Source of the DNA: Pseudomonadota bacterium
Lineage (GTDB): Bacteria; Pseudomonadota; Alphaproteobacteria; Sphingomonadales; Sphingomonadaceae
Reading direction: 5' to 3'
DNA: 64,000 nt
NCBI GenBank assembly: GCA_020160755.1
Contig: JAIUPN010000011.1
Location: 1-64,000, forward strand
Positions 56,425 to 64,000 of the stretch are shown piece after piece (position 1 is the stretch's first letter; each line of letters opens with the position of its first letter). The position numbers and the translations under genes were made by a program. The notes below the pieces were generated by a model. The model saw only the letters and a list, made by a program, of their open reading frames with translations. It made no database searches and had not been told where the DNA came from.

Positions 56425-57213
56425 CTATAGGCGATGCGGCGCCGGGGCGGAAGTCCGTGCGATTTCGGCGGCAATGGCCGCCCGCGCCGCTTCGCTGATC
56501 GCCTTGCGGTCATGCTCCGCCTCGTCAGGAAGCGGGTCGAGATAATGAATGGTCAGCGAAACGGGCCGCTTGCGCGCCAGGATCCGCTTGAAATTGCCAA
56601 GCCCGGATTCGGGGTCGAGCCACGCGATGTCGTTCGCCTCGGCGCCATAGTCGAGGAAAACCGGCTGGACCCGAAGGTTCGGTGGCGTCGGGATGATCGC
56701 CTGGAACAGCGAGGCGCGAAACGGAAGCAGCCCGTCGCCGGGTCCGGTCGTGCCTTCGGGAAACAGCGTTACGGGACGCCCGCGCGCAAGCGCATTGCGG
56801 AGGTCATTCGCCTGATTGTGGATTTCGCGCTTCGCCTCGCGCTGGACATAGATGGTGTGGTTCTGGTCGGCGAGCCAGCCGACGAGCGGTGTCGTCCCGA
56901 CCTCGGCCTTCGACACGAAGGCCGAGCGCGCGGCGCCGCCAAGCGCGAGGATATCGAGCCAGCTGACATGATTCGATACGAAAAGAACATCGCGCCGCAG
57001 CCGCGTGCCCGTGGTGCGGATGCGCAGACCGGCGATCCAGCCAACGGCGTTGAGGAATGCCATGACCATCGGCGACGGCCGGCCGGCGGCGCGATAGAGC
57101 AGGTGCGGGACGATCAGAAAAAGCAGCGCCAGCACCATCAGGGCGAGACGGGCGATCGTCCGCCAGGTGATCGAGGCGCGATCAGTCGCGCTTGCGATCG
57201 ATGGCGACACCAT
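56425..57213 (-). CDS. plsC: 1-acylglycerol-3-phosphate acyltransferase
   Basis: A 262-residue inner-membrane acyltransferase. The catalytic NHVSWLD (HxxxxD) lies near residue 83 and the acceptor-binding FPEGTT motif near 153. An N-terminal transmembrane helix (~22-40) is visible. It should add the second acyl chain in phospholipid synthesis. Its start overlaps the end of fur by 32 bp; a slightly later start is possible. Confidence 0.88.
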   Translation of the reverse strand: MVSPSIASATDRASITWRTIARLALMVLALLFLIVPHLLYRAAGRPSPMVMAFLNAVGWIAGLRIRTTGTRLRRDVLFVSNHVSWLDILALGGAARSAFVSKAEVGTTPLVGWLADQNHTIYVQREAKREIHNQANDLRNALARGRPVTLFPEGTTGPGDGLLPFRASLFQAIIPTPPNLRVQPVFLDYGAEANDIAWLDPESGLGNFKRILARKRPVSLTIHYLDPLPDEAEHDRKAISEAARAAIAAEIARTSAPAPHRL

Positions 57214-57607
57214 AGAGCTCCATGCGATGGTCGACGAGGCGGAAGCCCAGCCGTTCGGCGATCACCTTCTGCAACGCTTCCAGCTCGGGATCGACAAATT
57301 CGATCACCTTGCCCGTTTCGACGTCGATCAGATGGTCGTGATGCGCCTCGGGCGCGGCTTCGTAGCGCGAGCGGCCGTCGCCGAAATCGTGGCGATCGAG
57401 GATGCCCGCCTCTTCGAACAGGCGGACAGTGCGATAAACGGTTGCGATCGAGATGCCGCTGTCGACCTTCGACGCACGTTCATAGAGCGTCTCGACGTCG
57501 GGGTGGTCCTCCGAATCGGAGATCACGCGCGCGATGATGCGACGCTGCTCGGTGATGCGCAGACCCTTTTCGTGGCACAGGGCTTCGAGATCGATATTAC
57601 CGGACAT
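57182..57607 (-). CDS. fur: Ferric uptake regulator Fur
   Basis: A 141-residue iron-responsive repressor. The winged helix includes PDVETLYERASKVDSGISIATVYRTVRLFEEAG. Metal-binding HHDH and the C-terminal domain are present. It lacks the CxxC structural-zinc pairs, which is common in alphaproteobacterial Fur. ATG 57607 (MSGNIDLEAL) starts the conserved fold. The haem receptor at 50.1-52.4 kb is a likely target. Confidence 0.93.
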   Translation of the reverse strand: MSGNIDLEALCHEKGLRITEQRRIIARVISDSEDHPDVETLYERASKVDSGISIATVYRTVRLFEEAGILDRHDFGDGRSRYEAAPEAHHDHLIDVETGKVIEFVDPELEALQKVIAERLGFRLVDHRMELYGVAIDRKRD

Positions 57608-57682
57608 GCTTGTCTTTCCTGCAGGTGCAGTCGTGTCTGTCGTTGTTACAAACTGTATAGGCACCCGCCGTCGGAAGGACAA

Positions 57683-57706
57683 GGGCGGCCCCCTTCAAGG
57701 CCGCCC
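57683..57706 (-). terminator. Hairpin after mucR
   Basis: GGGCGGCC (57683-57690) pairs with GGCCGCCC (57699-57706). Read on the minus strand it lies 34 bp beyond the mucR stop and is followed by TTGTCCTTCC, so termination is plausible but the T-run is weak. Confidence 0.5.
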
Positions 57707-57739
57707 CCTCCTGCCCGTGCGGGTGATGAAGTGTGAAGG

Positions 57740-58174
57740 TCAGACCTTCGCCTTGCGCTTGCGGCCACCGCCGCGCCCCTTGGTACCAAGGCCGATTTCC
57801 TTCGCCAGCGCGCGGCGCTTTTCGGCATAGTTGGGCGCGACCATCGGATAGTCGGCAGGCAGGCCCCATTTCGCGCGATAGTCGTCGGGGGTCATGCCAT
57901 AATGCGTCATCAGGTGGCGGCGCAGCATTTTCAGCTTTTTGCCGTCCTCGAGACAGACGATATAGTCGGGTTTGACCGAGGTGCGGATCGACACCGCCGG
58001 AACCAGCTTTTCCTCGACAACCGGTTCGCTGCCCAGACCCGACAAGGCGGCATGGACGTTGTTAATCAATATGGAGAGATCCGAAATGGCGACGCTGTTA
58101 TTGCTGACATGCGCCGCGACAATGTCGGCAGTCAGTGTAACGAGCATTTCATTCGTATCGGTTTGATCGGACAT
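57740..58174 (-). CDS. MucR/Ros family transcriptional regulator
   Basis: A 144-residue zinc-finger regulator typical of alphaproteobacteria. The finger is CLEDGKKLKMLRRHLMTHYGM (Cys, Asp and two His). The following DYRAKWGLPADYPMVAPNYAE is the family hallmark, and the tail is basic (RGGGRKRKAK). MucR proteins bind AT-rich DNA and control exopolysaccharide, motility and cell-cycle genes, so foreign AT-rich DNA nearby may be under its control. Confidence 0.93.
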   Translation of the reverse strand: MSDQTDTNEMLVTLTADIVAAHVSNNSVAISDLSILINNVHAALSGLGSEPVVEEKLVPAVSIRTSVKPDYIVCLEDGKKLKMLRRHLMTHYGMTPDDYRAKWGLPADYPMVAPNYAEKRRALAKEIGLGTKGRGGGRKRKAKV

Positions 58175-58282
58175 GAGACTATTCCTTGCTTATCTTACCC
58201 AGAAGAGCGACTGGCAAATATTGGATTTTTTCTTTCGCCGACGCGATTACTGCCACTCTGGATGCAATTCCGCAATGATCGA

Positions 58283-58765
58283 TCAGTTTGCGATGCCGCC
58301 ATTCCCGGATCGCCGCATCGTGATCGCGTCGCGAACCATGCCGTCGTTGCCGCGATAATAGGCGGTCCGCCGCCCGCATTCCGAAAAGCCCGACTGTTCA
58401 TAAAGATGAACGGCATCATTGTCGGCGCGCATTTCAAGGAAATAGTCTTCGGCGCCTTCCCCGGCGGCCCAAGCCTGCCAGTCCTTCATCAATAAGGCAC
58501 CAATACCGCGTCCGCGAAAATGCGGGTCGACCGCGAGTAACAATAATTCGCTTTCCGGCCCCGCGATACGCGCAGCGGAAAAGCCGCATACCTGTTCGCC
58601 GTCCCACGCCAGACACACGCGCGCCGAGGGAAGCGCGAACAATGTGAGCAACTGCGCCCCGCTCCACGCTTCGCCATAGGCGGGCTCGAAAGCGGCATCC
58701 ATCACGCGCATCACCGCGGCAAGATCACCGACGCGCGCGGTGGCGAGGCGGATTTCGCCCGTCAT
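58283..58765 (-). CDS. rimI: Ribosomal-protein-alanine N-acetyltransferase RimI-like
   Basis: A 160-residue GNAT acetyltransferase. The acetyl-CoA loop is RGRGIGALL (~92) and LYEQSGFSECGRRTAYY is typical of RimI. RimI acetylates the S18 N-terminus; paralogues have other targets. Its ATG overlaps the tsaB stop (ATGA), the usual tsaB-rimI pairing. Confidence 0.9.
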   Translation of the reverse strand: MTGEIRLATARVGDLAAVMRVMDAAFEPAYGEAWSGAQLLTLFALPSARVCLAWDGEQVCGFSAARIAGPESELLLLAVDPHFRGRGIGALLMKDWQAWAAGEGAEDYFLEMRADNDAVHLYEQSGFSECGRRTAYYRGNDGMVRDAITMRRSGNGGIAN

Positions 58766-59379
58766 GCCGGCGCCATCGGCTTGGCATCGGGGGCGCGGCC
58801 ATAGATCGGACGCGGCTGGTCGATCAGCGCGTCGGGAGGGAGTTTCGGAAAGGCGCGCGCATTGGGGAGCACCGCGAGTGCGCGGCCCGAGCCGCGGCGT
58901 GCGACAAAAGGCTCGGCGCGGTTGCCGACGACCAGCGTGTCGGCGAGCAGGACAGCGTCTTCGGGCAGGAGCGAGCGAAACGCCGCGCGGGGCGACAGGT
59001 CGGCGGCAAAGGGTTGAACGAACCATTGGCCATGGCCGCCCTCCATCACCACCAGCGCGCCATCCGCGGCGGCGATCGCGTCGGCGGCGCTCGCCGCGAC
59101 CAGCGCGAGGGTCGAGAAACCGCGCACGGGCACCTGCCAGCCGAGCGCGAGCGCACGCGCTGCGGCGACGCCGATGCGGACCCCCGCGAAACTGCCCGGG
59201 CCGCATCCCGCCACGACGACATCTGCGCGGCCGCCGTCCGCCAGTTCGGCGATCAGCGGGACGAGCCGTTCGGCATGGCCGCGGCCGATCACTTCATGAC
59301 GAGAGTCGATCACCGCCCCCGCCTCGATCAGCGCCACCGAACAGGCCTCACTCGCCGAATCGATGACCAGATGCCGCAT
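58762..59379 (-). CDS. tsaB: tRNA threonylcarbamoyladenosine protein TsaB
   Basis: A 205-residue ASKHA-fold protein needed with TsaD and TsaE for t6A37 in tRNAs decoding ANN. LVIDSASEACSVALIE and GCGPGSFAGVRIGVAAARALALGW are diagnostic. ATG 59379 begins the conserved block. The downstream rimI overlaps it. Confidence 0.93.
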   Translation of the reverse strand: MRHLVIDSASEACSVALIEAGAVIDSRHEVIGRGHAERLVPLIAELADGGRADVVVAGCGPGSFAGVRIGVAAARALALGWQVPVRGFSTLALVAASAADAIAAADGALVVMEGGHGQWFVQPFAADLSPRAAFRSLLPEDAVLLADTLVVGNRAEPFVARRGSGRALAVLPNARAFPKLPPDALIDQPRPIYGRAPDAKPMAPA

Positions 59380-59398
59380 GGGATCGGGGATAGCTCGC

Positions 59399-59992
59399 TC
59401 AGGCGATACGGTTGAAGCGCGCGAAATCCGGACGCGGGCTGCGCTCGAAGATGCTCGCCGGATCACCATAGCCGAGGGTCGAGATGAAATTGCTCTTCAC
59501 ATTCGGCTGGTCGGCAAAGAAAGCCTCGTCGACCGCCGCGTTGTTGAAGCCCGACATCGGCCCGGTGTCGAGACCCAGCGCACGCGCGGCAAGGATGAAA
59601 TAGGCGCCCTGCAGGCTCGCGTTACGAAACGCCGTCGTCTGCGCGAGCGCCTCATTGCCCACGAACCAGCTCCGCGCGTCGGTGTGCGGGAAGAGTTCGG
59701 GCAGGTTTTCGTAGAATTCATTGTCGCTTGCGATGATCGCAGTAACCGGCGCCTGAAGGATCTTTTCGGCATTGGCCGGAAGCGCGAACGCCGCCAGCTT
59801 TTCCTTCGCCGCGTCGGTGACGCACCAGACGAGCCGCGCCGGCAGGCTGTTCGCGCTGGTCGGGCCGAATTTCACGAGGTCCCAGATCGCGTGCAGCTGC
59901 GCTTCCGATACCGGCTTGTCGAGATAGCCGTTATAGGTGCGCGCGGTACGAAACAGCTGGTCGAGAGCGCTGTCGGAAAGCGGCTCGCTCAT
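59399..59992 (-). CDS. Nitroreductase-family protein, RutE/HadB type
   Basis: A 197-residue flavoenzyme. [33 protein letters not shown] opens it, and [25 protein letters not shown] are typical of the malonic-semialdehyde-reductase (RutE) group. No rut genes are adjacent, so a general NAD(P)H nitroreductase or quinone reductase role is as likely. It lies upstream of tsaB, same direction, 19-bp gap. Confidence 0.88.
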   Translation of the reverse strand: MSEPLSDSALDQLFRTARTYNGYLDKPVSEAQLHAIWDLVKFGPTSANSLPARLVWCVTDAAKEKLAAFALPANAEKILQAPVTAIIASDNEFYENLPELFPHTDARSWFVGNEALAQTTAFRNASLQGAYFILAARALGLDTGPMSGFNNAAVDEAFFADQPNVKSNFISTLGYGDPASIFERSPRPDFARFNRIA

Positions 59993-60017
59993 GGGGCAAT
60001 CTCCTGGAGTGGATAGA

Positions 60018-60593
60018 TCAGACGGCGTGGACTGCCGTTACCTCGGGAACATAATGTTTCAAGAGGGACTCGATGCCATTCTTCAACGTCGCGGTCGACG
60101 ACGGGCATCCGGCGCAGGCGCCCTGCATCTTGAGGTACACATTACCTTTTTCGAAACCGCGATAGACGATGTCGCCACCGTCGTTGGCGACCGCGGGGCG
60201 GACGCGCGTTTCGATCAGTTCCTTGATCTGGTCGATGATGTCGGCGTCGGCGGGATCGTCGGCAAAGCCGGCCTCATCCTCCGGCGGCACCGAAAAGGCC
60301 GCGCTCGCCGTATTGAACAGCGGCACCTCGGCGAGGAAATGGTCCATCACGATGCCGAGCACGTCGGGTTTCACATCGGCCCATTCGCCCCCGGGCGCGA
60401 TCGTCACCGAGACAAAATCGCGGCCGAAAAAGACACCCGTCACATCGCCTAACGAGAAAAGCGCGCTCGCGAGCGGCGACGCCTCGGCCTCTTCGGGGCT
60501 TGCGAAATCACGGGTTCCGGCCTCCATCACCGCCCGGCCGGGCAGGAATTTGAGCGTCGCGGGATTGGGCGTCGATTCGGTTTCGATCAGCAT
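60018..60593 (-). CDS. NifU-like iron-sulfur scaffold protein
   Basis: A 191-residue protein. The N-terminal Nfu_N domain ([16 protein letters not shown]) is followed by the NifU C-terminal domain with the cluster-binding CAGCPSS (CxxC). It carries or delivers [4Fe-4S] clusters. Start ATG 60593; ATG 60602 three codons upstream is also possible. It lies 25 bp upstream of the nitroreductase gene. Confidence 0.92.
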   Translation of the reverse strand: MLIETESTPNPATLKFLPGRAVMEAGTRDFASPEEAEASPLASALFSLGDVTGVFFGRDFVSVTIAPGGEWADVKPDVLGIVMDHFLAEVPLFNTASAAFSVPPEDEAGFADDPADADIIDQIKELIETRVRPAVANDGGDIVYRGFEKGNVYLKMQGACAGCPSSTATLKNGIESLLKHYVPEVTAVHAV

Positions 60594-60656
60594 GGGATGC
60601 ATGTGGGGCGGAGCGAGGCTTTGTGCAAGATGAGTTGGATGCGCTAGAGCCTGGCC

Positions 60657-61529
60657 ATGCGCCGTTTCACCCATTTCGCCGCCGTCGACTGGTCGGGCGC
60701 CCGCGGCGCGAAACAACGCGGGATCGCGCTTGCCGTCGCGAGCGGCGCGGCGGCGCCCGTGCTGGTCCGGCCGGGGCATGTCTGGTCGCGGGCCGAGGTG
60801 CTGGACTGGCTGGAGAGCATCGCCGCGGCGCGCGAAAACATGCTGATCGGCTTCGATTTTTCGGCCGCCTTCGCCTTCGCCGACCGCGACGCCTATTTTC
60901 CCGAATGGGCCGCGAGCCCGGACGCCATCCGGGCATTGTGGGCGCTCGTCGAGCGGCTCGCGCAGGCCGATCCACATTATGAAATTGGCGGTTTTCTGGC
61001 GCATAGCGAAGCGCGCCGGCATTTTCGCCACGGCCGGGGTGACGTCGGCGACCTGTTCGAGGCCGGCGCAGGCCGCTTGCGCGTCGTCGAACAGCATCAG
61101 CGCGCGACCGGACAAGCGGCAAGCGTCAGCAATTTCAACCTCGTCGGCGCGGCGCAGGTCGGCAAGGCCAGCCTCGCGGGAATGCGGCTCCTGCACCGGC
61201 TCGATGGCCGGATACCACTCTGGCCGATCGATCCCGTCCCTGCCCGCGGCCCGCTCCTTGTCGAAATCTACACCAGCCTCGCCGCGCGTGCCGCGGGTAT
61301 GCCAGCGGGGCGCAGCAAGATCCGCGACGGCGCGGCGCTCGACGGCGCACTGGCAATGATGGGATCGCCGGCAACCGGCCTTCGCGGCCCCGTCAGCGAC
61401 CATGCGAGCGACGCGCTGCTGACCGCCGCCTGGCTGCGGACGATCGCACCCGACACGGCCCGCTGGAGCCCCGCCCCGCTCACCGATGCGCTGGCAAGAA
61501 CCGAAGGCTGGACCTTTGGCATTATTTGA
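60657..61529 (+). CDS. Predicted RNase H-fold protein (DUF429-like)
   Basis: A 290-residue protein. AAVDWSGARG at the start and LIGFDFSAAFAF near 65 resemble the strand-1 and strand-4 acidic positions of the DUF429/RNase H-like fold, and DHASDALLTAAWLRT near the end provides the third Asp. I assign the family from this pattern only; no activity is known. It is divergent from the NifU-like gene. Confidence 0.6.
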   Translation: MRRFTHFAAVDWSGARGAKQRGIALAVASGAAAPVLVRPGHVWSRAEVLDWLESIAAARENMLIGFDFSAAFAFADRDAYFPEWAASPDAIRALWALVERLAQADPHYEIGGFLAHSEARRHFRHGRGDVGDLFEAGAGRLRVVEQHQRATGQAASVSNFNLVGAAQVGKASLAGMRLLHRLDGRIPLWPIDPVPARGPLLVEIYTSLAARAAGMPAGRSKIRDGAALDGALAMMGSPATGLRGPVSDHASDALLTAAWLRTIAPDTARWSPAPLTDALARTEGWTFGII

Positions 61530-61535
61530 AGCTTT

Positions 61536-61603
61536 CCGGGCCCCCGCATTTTTTGAGAGCGTCAGATATTTCCATCCGACCGAAAAATGCTTAGGGGGGC
61601 CGG
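61536..61603. repeat. Large hairpin before tRNA-Thr
   Basis: Outer arms CCGGGCCCCC (61536-61545) and GGGGGGCCGG (61594-61603) pair with one mismatch. Inner arms GCATTTTT (61546-61553) and AAAAATGC (61583-61590) pair perfectly. A TTA bulge separates the right arms and the loop is 29 nt. It lies 7 bp after the RNase H-fold gene and 4 bp before the tRNA. It may be a terminator, a processing signal or a small RNA. Confidence 0.55.
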
Positions 61604-61607
61604 GAGC

Positions 61608-61683
61608 GCCGGCTTAGCTCAGTTGGTAGAGCAACCGCCTTGTAAGCGGTAGGTCGTCAGTTCGAGTCTGACAGCCGGCACCA
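61608..61683 (+). tRNA. tRNA-Thr(TGT)
   Basis: A 76-nt cloverleaf. Acceptor GCCGGCT pairs with AGCCGGC, the D-arm contains TAGCTCAGTTGGTAGAGCA, and the anticodon arm CCGCC/GGCGG-type stem holds TGT. The T-arm is GTCAGTTCGAGTCTGAC and CCA is encoded. No integrase or repeat copy of its 3' end is visible in the window. Confidence 0.96.
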
Positions 61684-61762
61684 CAAGCGCATGTTATGCG
61701 CCCGCGATCACAGCGGACTCAAGCAGCCTGAAATCGACATGGTCGAGAACGGGCCAACGGGT

Positions 61763-63202
61763 TTACGACGCCGATCGACTGATAGCGGACCTCCGCCGCA
61801 CGATCGTCTGGGCGTTGGTATATTCGAGCAAGCCTTCGAGCCCGCCTTCTACGCCGACGCCCGATTGCTTCATCCCGCCGAACGCCGCGGTGGGGGAGAG
61901 ATACTGCGTCTCGTTGACCCAGACGGTGCCGCTCGCGATGCGCTGCGCAATCTCGAAGGCCTTGTCCTCATCCTGCCCCCAGACCGAACCGCCGAGGCCA
62001 TAGTCGGTCGCATTGGCACGCGCGACGACATCGTCGAGATCGTCGAACTTGAGCAGCGGCAGCACGGGGCCAAACTGCTCTTCCTGCACGATGCGGCTGT
62101 CCTCGGGCGGGTTATCCAGGATGGTGACGGGGATGAAATAGCCCGGCACGTCGGCCGTCTCGCCGCCGACAAGAAATGTATAACCCTGGTCTTTGGCGTC
62201 CTGGATCAATTCGAGCACGCGGCGATATTGCGCTTCGTTGTTGATCGGGCCGATCTGCGTCCCCTGTTCGGACCCGTCGCCGACTTTCACCGTCTTCGCA
62301 TAGGCGACCAGCGCCTCCTTCAGCGGCTCGTAGATGTCCTCGTGCACATACATGCGCTTGGTCGCGATGCAGATCTGGCCATTGTTGCGGAACGCGGCCC
62401 AGAACAGCTCCTCGGCGACCTTCTCGACGTCGATGTCGGGCATGACGATCGCGGCGTCGTTGCCGCCGAGTTCGAGCGTGACGCGTTTCAAGGTCGGCGC
62501 GGCCGATTCCATCACGCGGCGGCCGGTCGCGGTCGATCCGGTGAAGCTGATCTTGTCGAACCCCGCATGGCTCGTCATCCACGGGCCGAGCGCGTCGCCG
62601 CCGGTGACGATGTTGAGCACGCCGGGGGGCAGGATGTCCTTGACCAGCTCGCCGAACTTCAAGGTCGCGAGCGGCGTAAAGGGCGATGGCTTCAGCACCA
62701 TCGTATTGCCCGCGAGCAGCGCCGGGCCGACCTTGAACATCGCGAGGACCATCGGGAAGTTCCACGGTGCGATCGCGCCGACGACGCCGAGCGGGACATG
62801 GCGCGTCTCGCTATAGCGCTCACCGCTGTTCTCGTTCACGGTGACGGGCAGATCGAGGCTCGCAGCGCCCATCAGCCAATAGCCCGCGCCCATGACTTCG
62901 CCTTCGGCCTCGGCATGGGGTTTACCCTGTTCGGCGGTGAGCAGGCGTTTGAAGGCGTCGGCGTTGGCCAGGATCGCCTGACCCATCGCATGGAGTGCCG
63001 ACTTGCGTTCTTCGATCGGCGTGGCGGCCCAGCCGGGAAAGGCATCGCGCGCCGCGTCAATGGCGCGGTCGAGGTCGCCGGCGCTGGCGTCGGGTGCGCG
63101 GCCGATCACCTGCTCGTTTGCAGGGTTCAGCACATCAAAGCCTGCGTTACCGCCTTCGAGCTTGCCGCCGATCAGCATCGCATAGTCGCGGTCGAAATCC
63201 AT
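61763..63202 (-). CDS. NAD(P)-dependent aldehyde dehydrogenase
   Basis: A 479-residue enzyme. The catalytic cysteine is C278 in NNGQICIATKR; the general base glutamate is in LELGGNDAAIV. PWNFPMVLAMFKVGPALLAGN and FTGSTATGRRV are NAD-binding signatures. ATG 63202, or ATG 63205, both follow AGGAGA. It is the second gene after an alcohol dehydrogenase (8-11 bp apart), so the pair should turn an alcohol into an acid through the aldehyde. Substrate unknown; relatives act on aromatic or short-chain aldehydes. Confidence 0.93.
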   Translation of the reverse strand: MDFDRDYAMLIGGKLEGGNAGFDVLNPANEQVIGRAPDASAGDLDRAIDAARDAFPGWAATPIEERKSALHAMGQAILANADAFKRLLTAEQGKPHAEAEGEVMGAGYWLMGAASLDLPVTVNENSGERYSETRHVPLGVVGAIAPWNFPMVLAMFKVGPALLAGNTMVLKPSPFTPLATLKFGELVKDILPPGVLNIVTGGDALGPWMTSHAGFDKISFTGSTATGRRVMESAAPTLKRVTLELGGNDAAIVMPDIDVEKVAEELFWAAFRNNGQICIATKRMYVHEDIYEPLKEALVAYAKTVKVGDGSEQGTQIGPINNEAQYRRVLELIQDAKDQGYTFLVGGETADVPGYFIPVTILDNPPEDSRIVQEEQFGPVLPLLKFDDLDDVVARANATDYGLGGSVWGQDEDKAFEIAQRIASGTVWVNETQYLSPTAAFGGMKQSGVGVEGGLEGLLEYTNAQTIVRRRSAISRSAS

Positions 63203-63213
63203 CATCTGTCTCC

Positions 63214-64000
63214 TCAGGGTATCAGCACGACCTTGATGCACTCGCCGCGCGCCTGCGCGGCCAGCGCCGCGTTGATCTCGGCGAGCGGGAAGGTTTTGAT
63301 CAGTCTGTCGAACGGAAAACGTCCCGCGGCATGGTGCGCGATCAGTTCGGGGATGAAGGTCTGCGGGTCGCTGTCGCCCTCGATGATCCCGAGGATGCGG
63401 TGGCCGGGGGTCATCAGCGCCGCGATATTGACGCTGATCGCAGCGTCGGCCTTCGATGGCACGCCGACGAGGCCGATCGCGCCATGACTGCCGAGCGCCG
63501 CAAGCCCAGCCTCGATCACGAGGACGACGCCGCTGGTGTCGAAAGCGAAGTCGAGCCCCGCCGGAACAATGGAACGCAGCGCTTCGGCAAGGTTGCCCGC
63601 CTCGGCCGGATCGATGACATGCGTTGCGCCAAGATCCTGCGCGATGGCGCGGCGAGCCGGGACCGGTTCGACGAGGATGATCGTCGAGCAGCCCTGAATT
63701 ACCGCGCCCATCACCGCCGCCAGCCCCACGGGGCCGCCGCCGAAGATCGCGATGCTCGATCCCGCAGGGCAGGCGAGCGAATTCATCACCCCGCCCGCAC
63801 CGGTCTGAAAGCCGCAGCCCAGCGGCCCGAGCAGTTCGAGCGCGACGTTCGACGTGTCGACCTTCACCACGTTTCGCGCGCGGGTGACGGTGAGCGCCGA
63901 AAAGGAGGATTGGCCGAAGAAATGCGAGGTGACGCGCTCGTCGCCTTTGGCGTAGGCGGTCGAGCCGTCGTCGAGCCGCATCCCGGCGTAGTTGAGCGGC
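63214..64000 (-). CDS. Zinc-type NAD(P)-dependent alcohol dehydrogenase, 5' end cut by window
   Basis: About 262 C-terminal residues are visible; the frame runs off the right edge, so the catalytic zinc ligands are missing from view. The Rossmann loop is FGGGPVGLAAV. GCGFQTGAGGVMN is typical of class III-like and aryl-alcohol dehydrogenases. It is followed by an aldehyde dehydrogenase after 8-11 bp, giving a two-step alcohol oxidation module. Confidence 0.88.
   Translation of the reverse strand, partial: PLNYAGMRLDDGSTAYAKGDERVTSHFFGQSSFSALTVTRARNVVKVDTSNVALELLGPLGCGFQTGAGGVMNSLACPAGSSIAIFGGGPVGLAAVMGAVIQGCSTIILVEPVPARRAIAQDLGATHVIDPAEAGNLAEALRSIVPAGLDFAFDTSGVVLVIEAGLAALGSHGAIGLVGVPSKADAAISVNIAALMTPGHRILGIIEGDSDPQTFIPELIAHHAAGRFPFDRLIKTFPLAEINAALAAQARGECIKVVLIP

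Noticed and set aside
61608..61683. tRNA-Thr as a second integration site
   Set aside because: No integrase, AlpA-like gene or duplicate of the tRNA 3' end lies next to it in the window.
61691..63487. A 598-residue frame on the plus strand
   Set aside because: It lies opposite the aldehyde and alcohol dehydrogenase genes and has no recognisable domain.

Overview
The window is GC-rich alphaproteobacterial chromosome, most like Sphingomonadales and probably Sphingopyxis or a close relative. That placement is inferred from the gene complement (MucR/Ros regulator, several TonB receptors, NDUFA9-like SDR, the neighbourhoods gltD-DUF2059-gltB and fur-plsC-miaB-phoH) and from the strong G/C third-position bias. 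The bias creates very long antisense reading frames, which I rejected. No rRNA and no CRISPR array were seen. Two tRNAs are present: tRNA-Leu(CAG) and tRNA-Thr(TGT).

Region 1 (1-7.56 kb) is the right end of an integrative element in the 3' end of tRNA-Leu(CAG). It holds, on the minus strand, a P4-type tyrosine integrase next to the tRNA, a CHC2/Toprim primase-like gene, a ParB-like gene, and the N-terminal ~870 residues of a strawberry-notch-type methyltransferase/helicase that runs off the left edge. An AlpA-like excisionase-type gene converges on the integrase. Five copies of a 6-bp motif lie between the integrase and the tRNA.

Region 2 (7.8-32.4 kb) is mostly housekeeping and stress: NDUFA9-like SDR, uppP, glutamate synthase (gltD/gltB around a DUF2059 gene), GST, a YdeI-like gene, ubiG, lysC, a YciB-like membrane protein, a TetR regulator, katG, a 51-aa Gln-rich protein behind a possible EcfG-type promoter, a TonB receptor with YezD, a nitronate monooxygenase-like gene, a lipoprotein and ptsP.

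Region 3 (32.5-43.7 kb) starts with an envelope glycosylation cassette: GT2, two methyltransferases, a GtrA-like protein and a GT4, several with overlapping stop/start codons, facing a polytopic membrane protein. Small metabolic and unknown genes, rarA and a second GT4 follow.

Region 4 (43.8-57.6 kb) holds the parts of the fur-plsC-miaB-phoH-ybeY-corC neighbourhood. An 8.7-kb block lies between phoH and ybeY. It contains a serine hydrolase, an ECF41 sigma factor with its AhpD-like partner behind a well-matched ECF41 promoter, doxX, an exonuclease-like gene, a haem-type TonB receptor with a DUF6607-like protein behind Fur-like boxes, and small AT-rich orphan genes.

Region 5 (57.7-64 kb) carries mucR, rimI, tsaB, a RutE-like nitroreductase, a NifU-like protein, an RNase H-fold protein, tRNA-Thr, and an aldehyde dehydrogenase with an alcohol dehydrogenase cut by the right edge.
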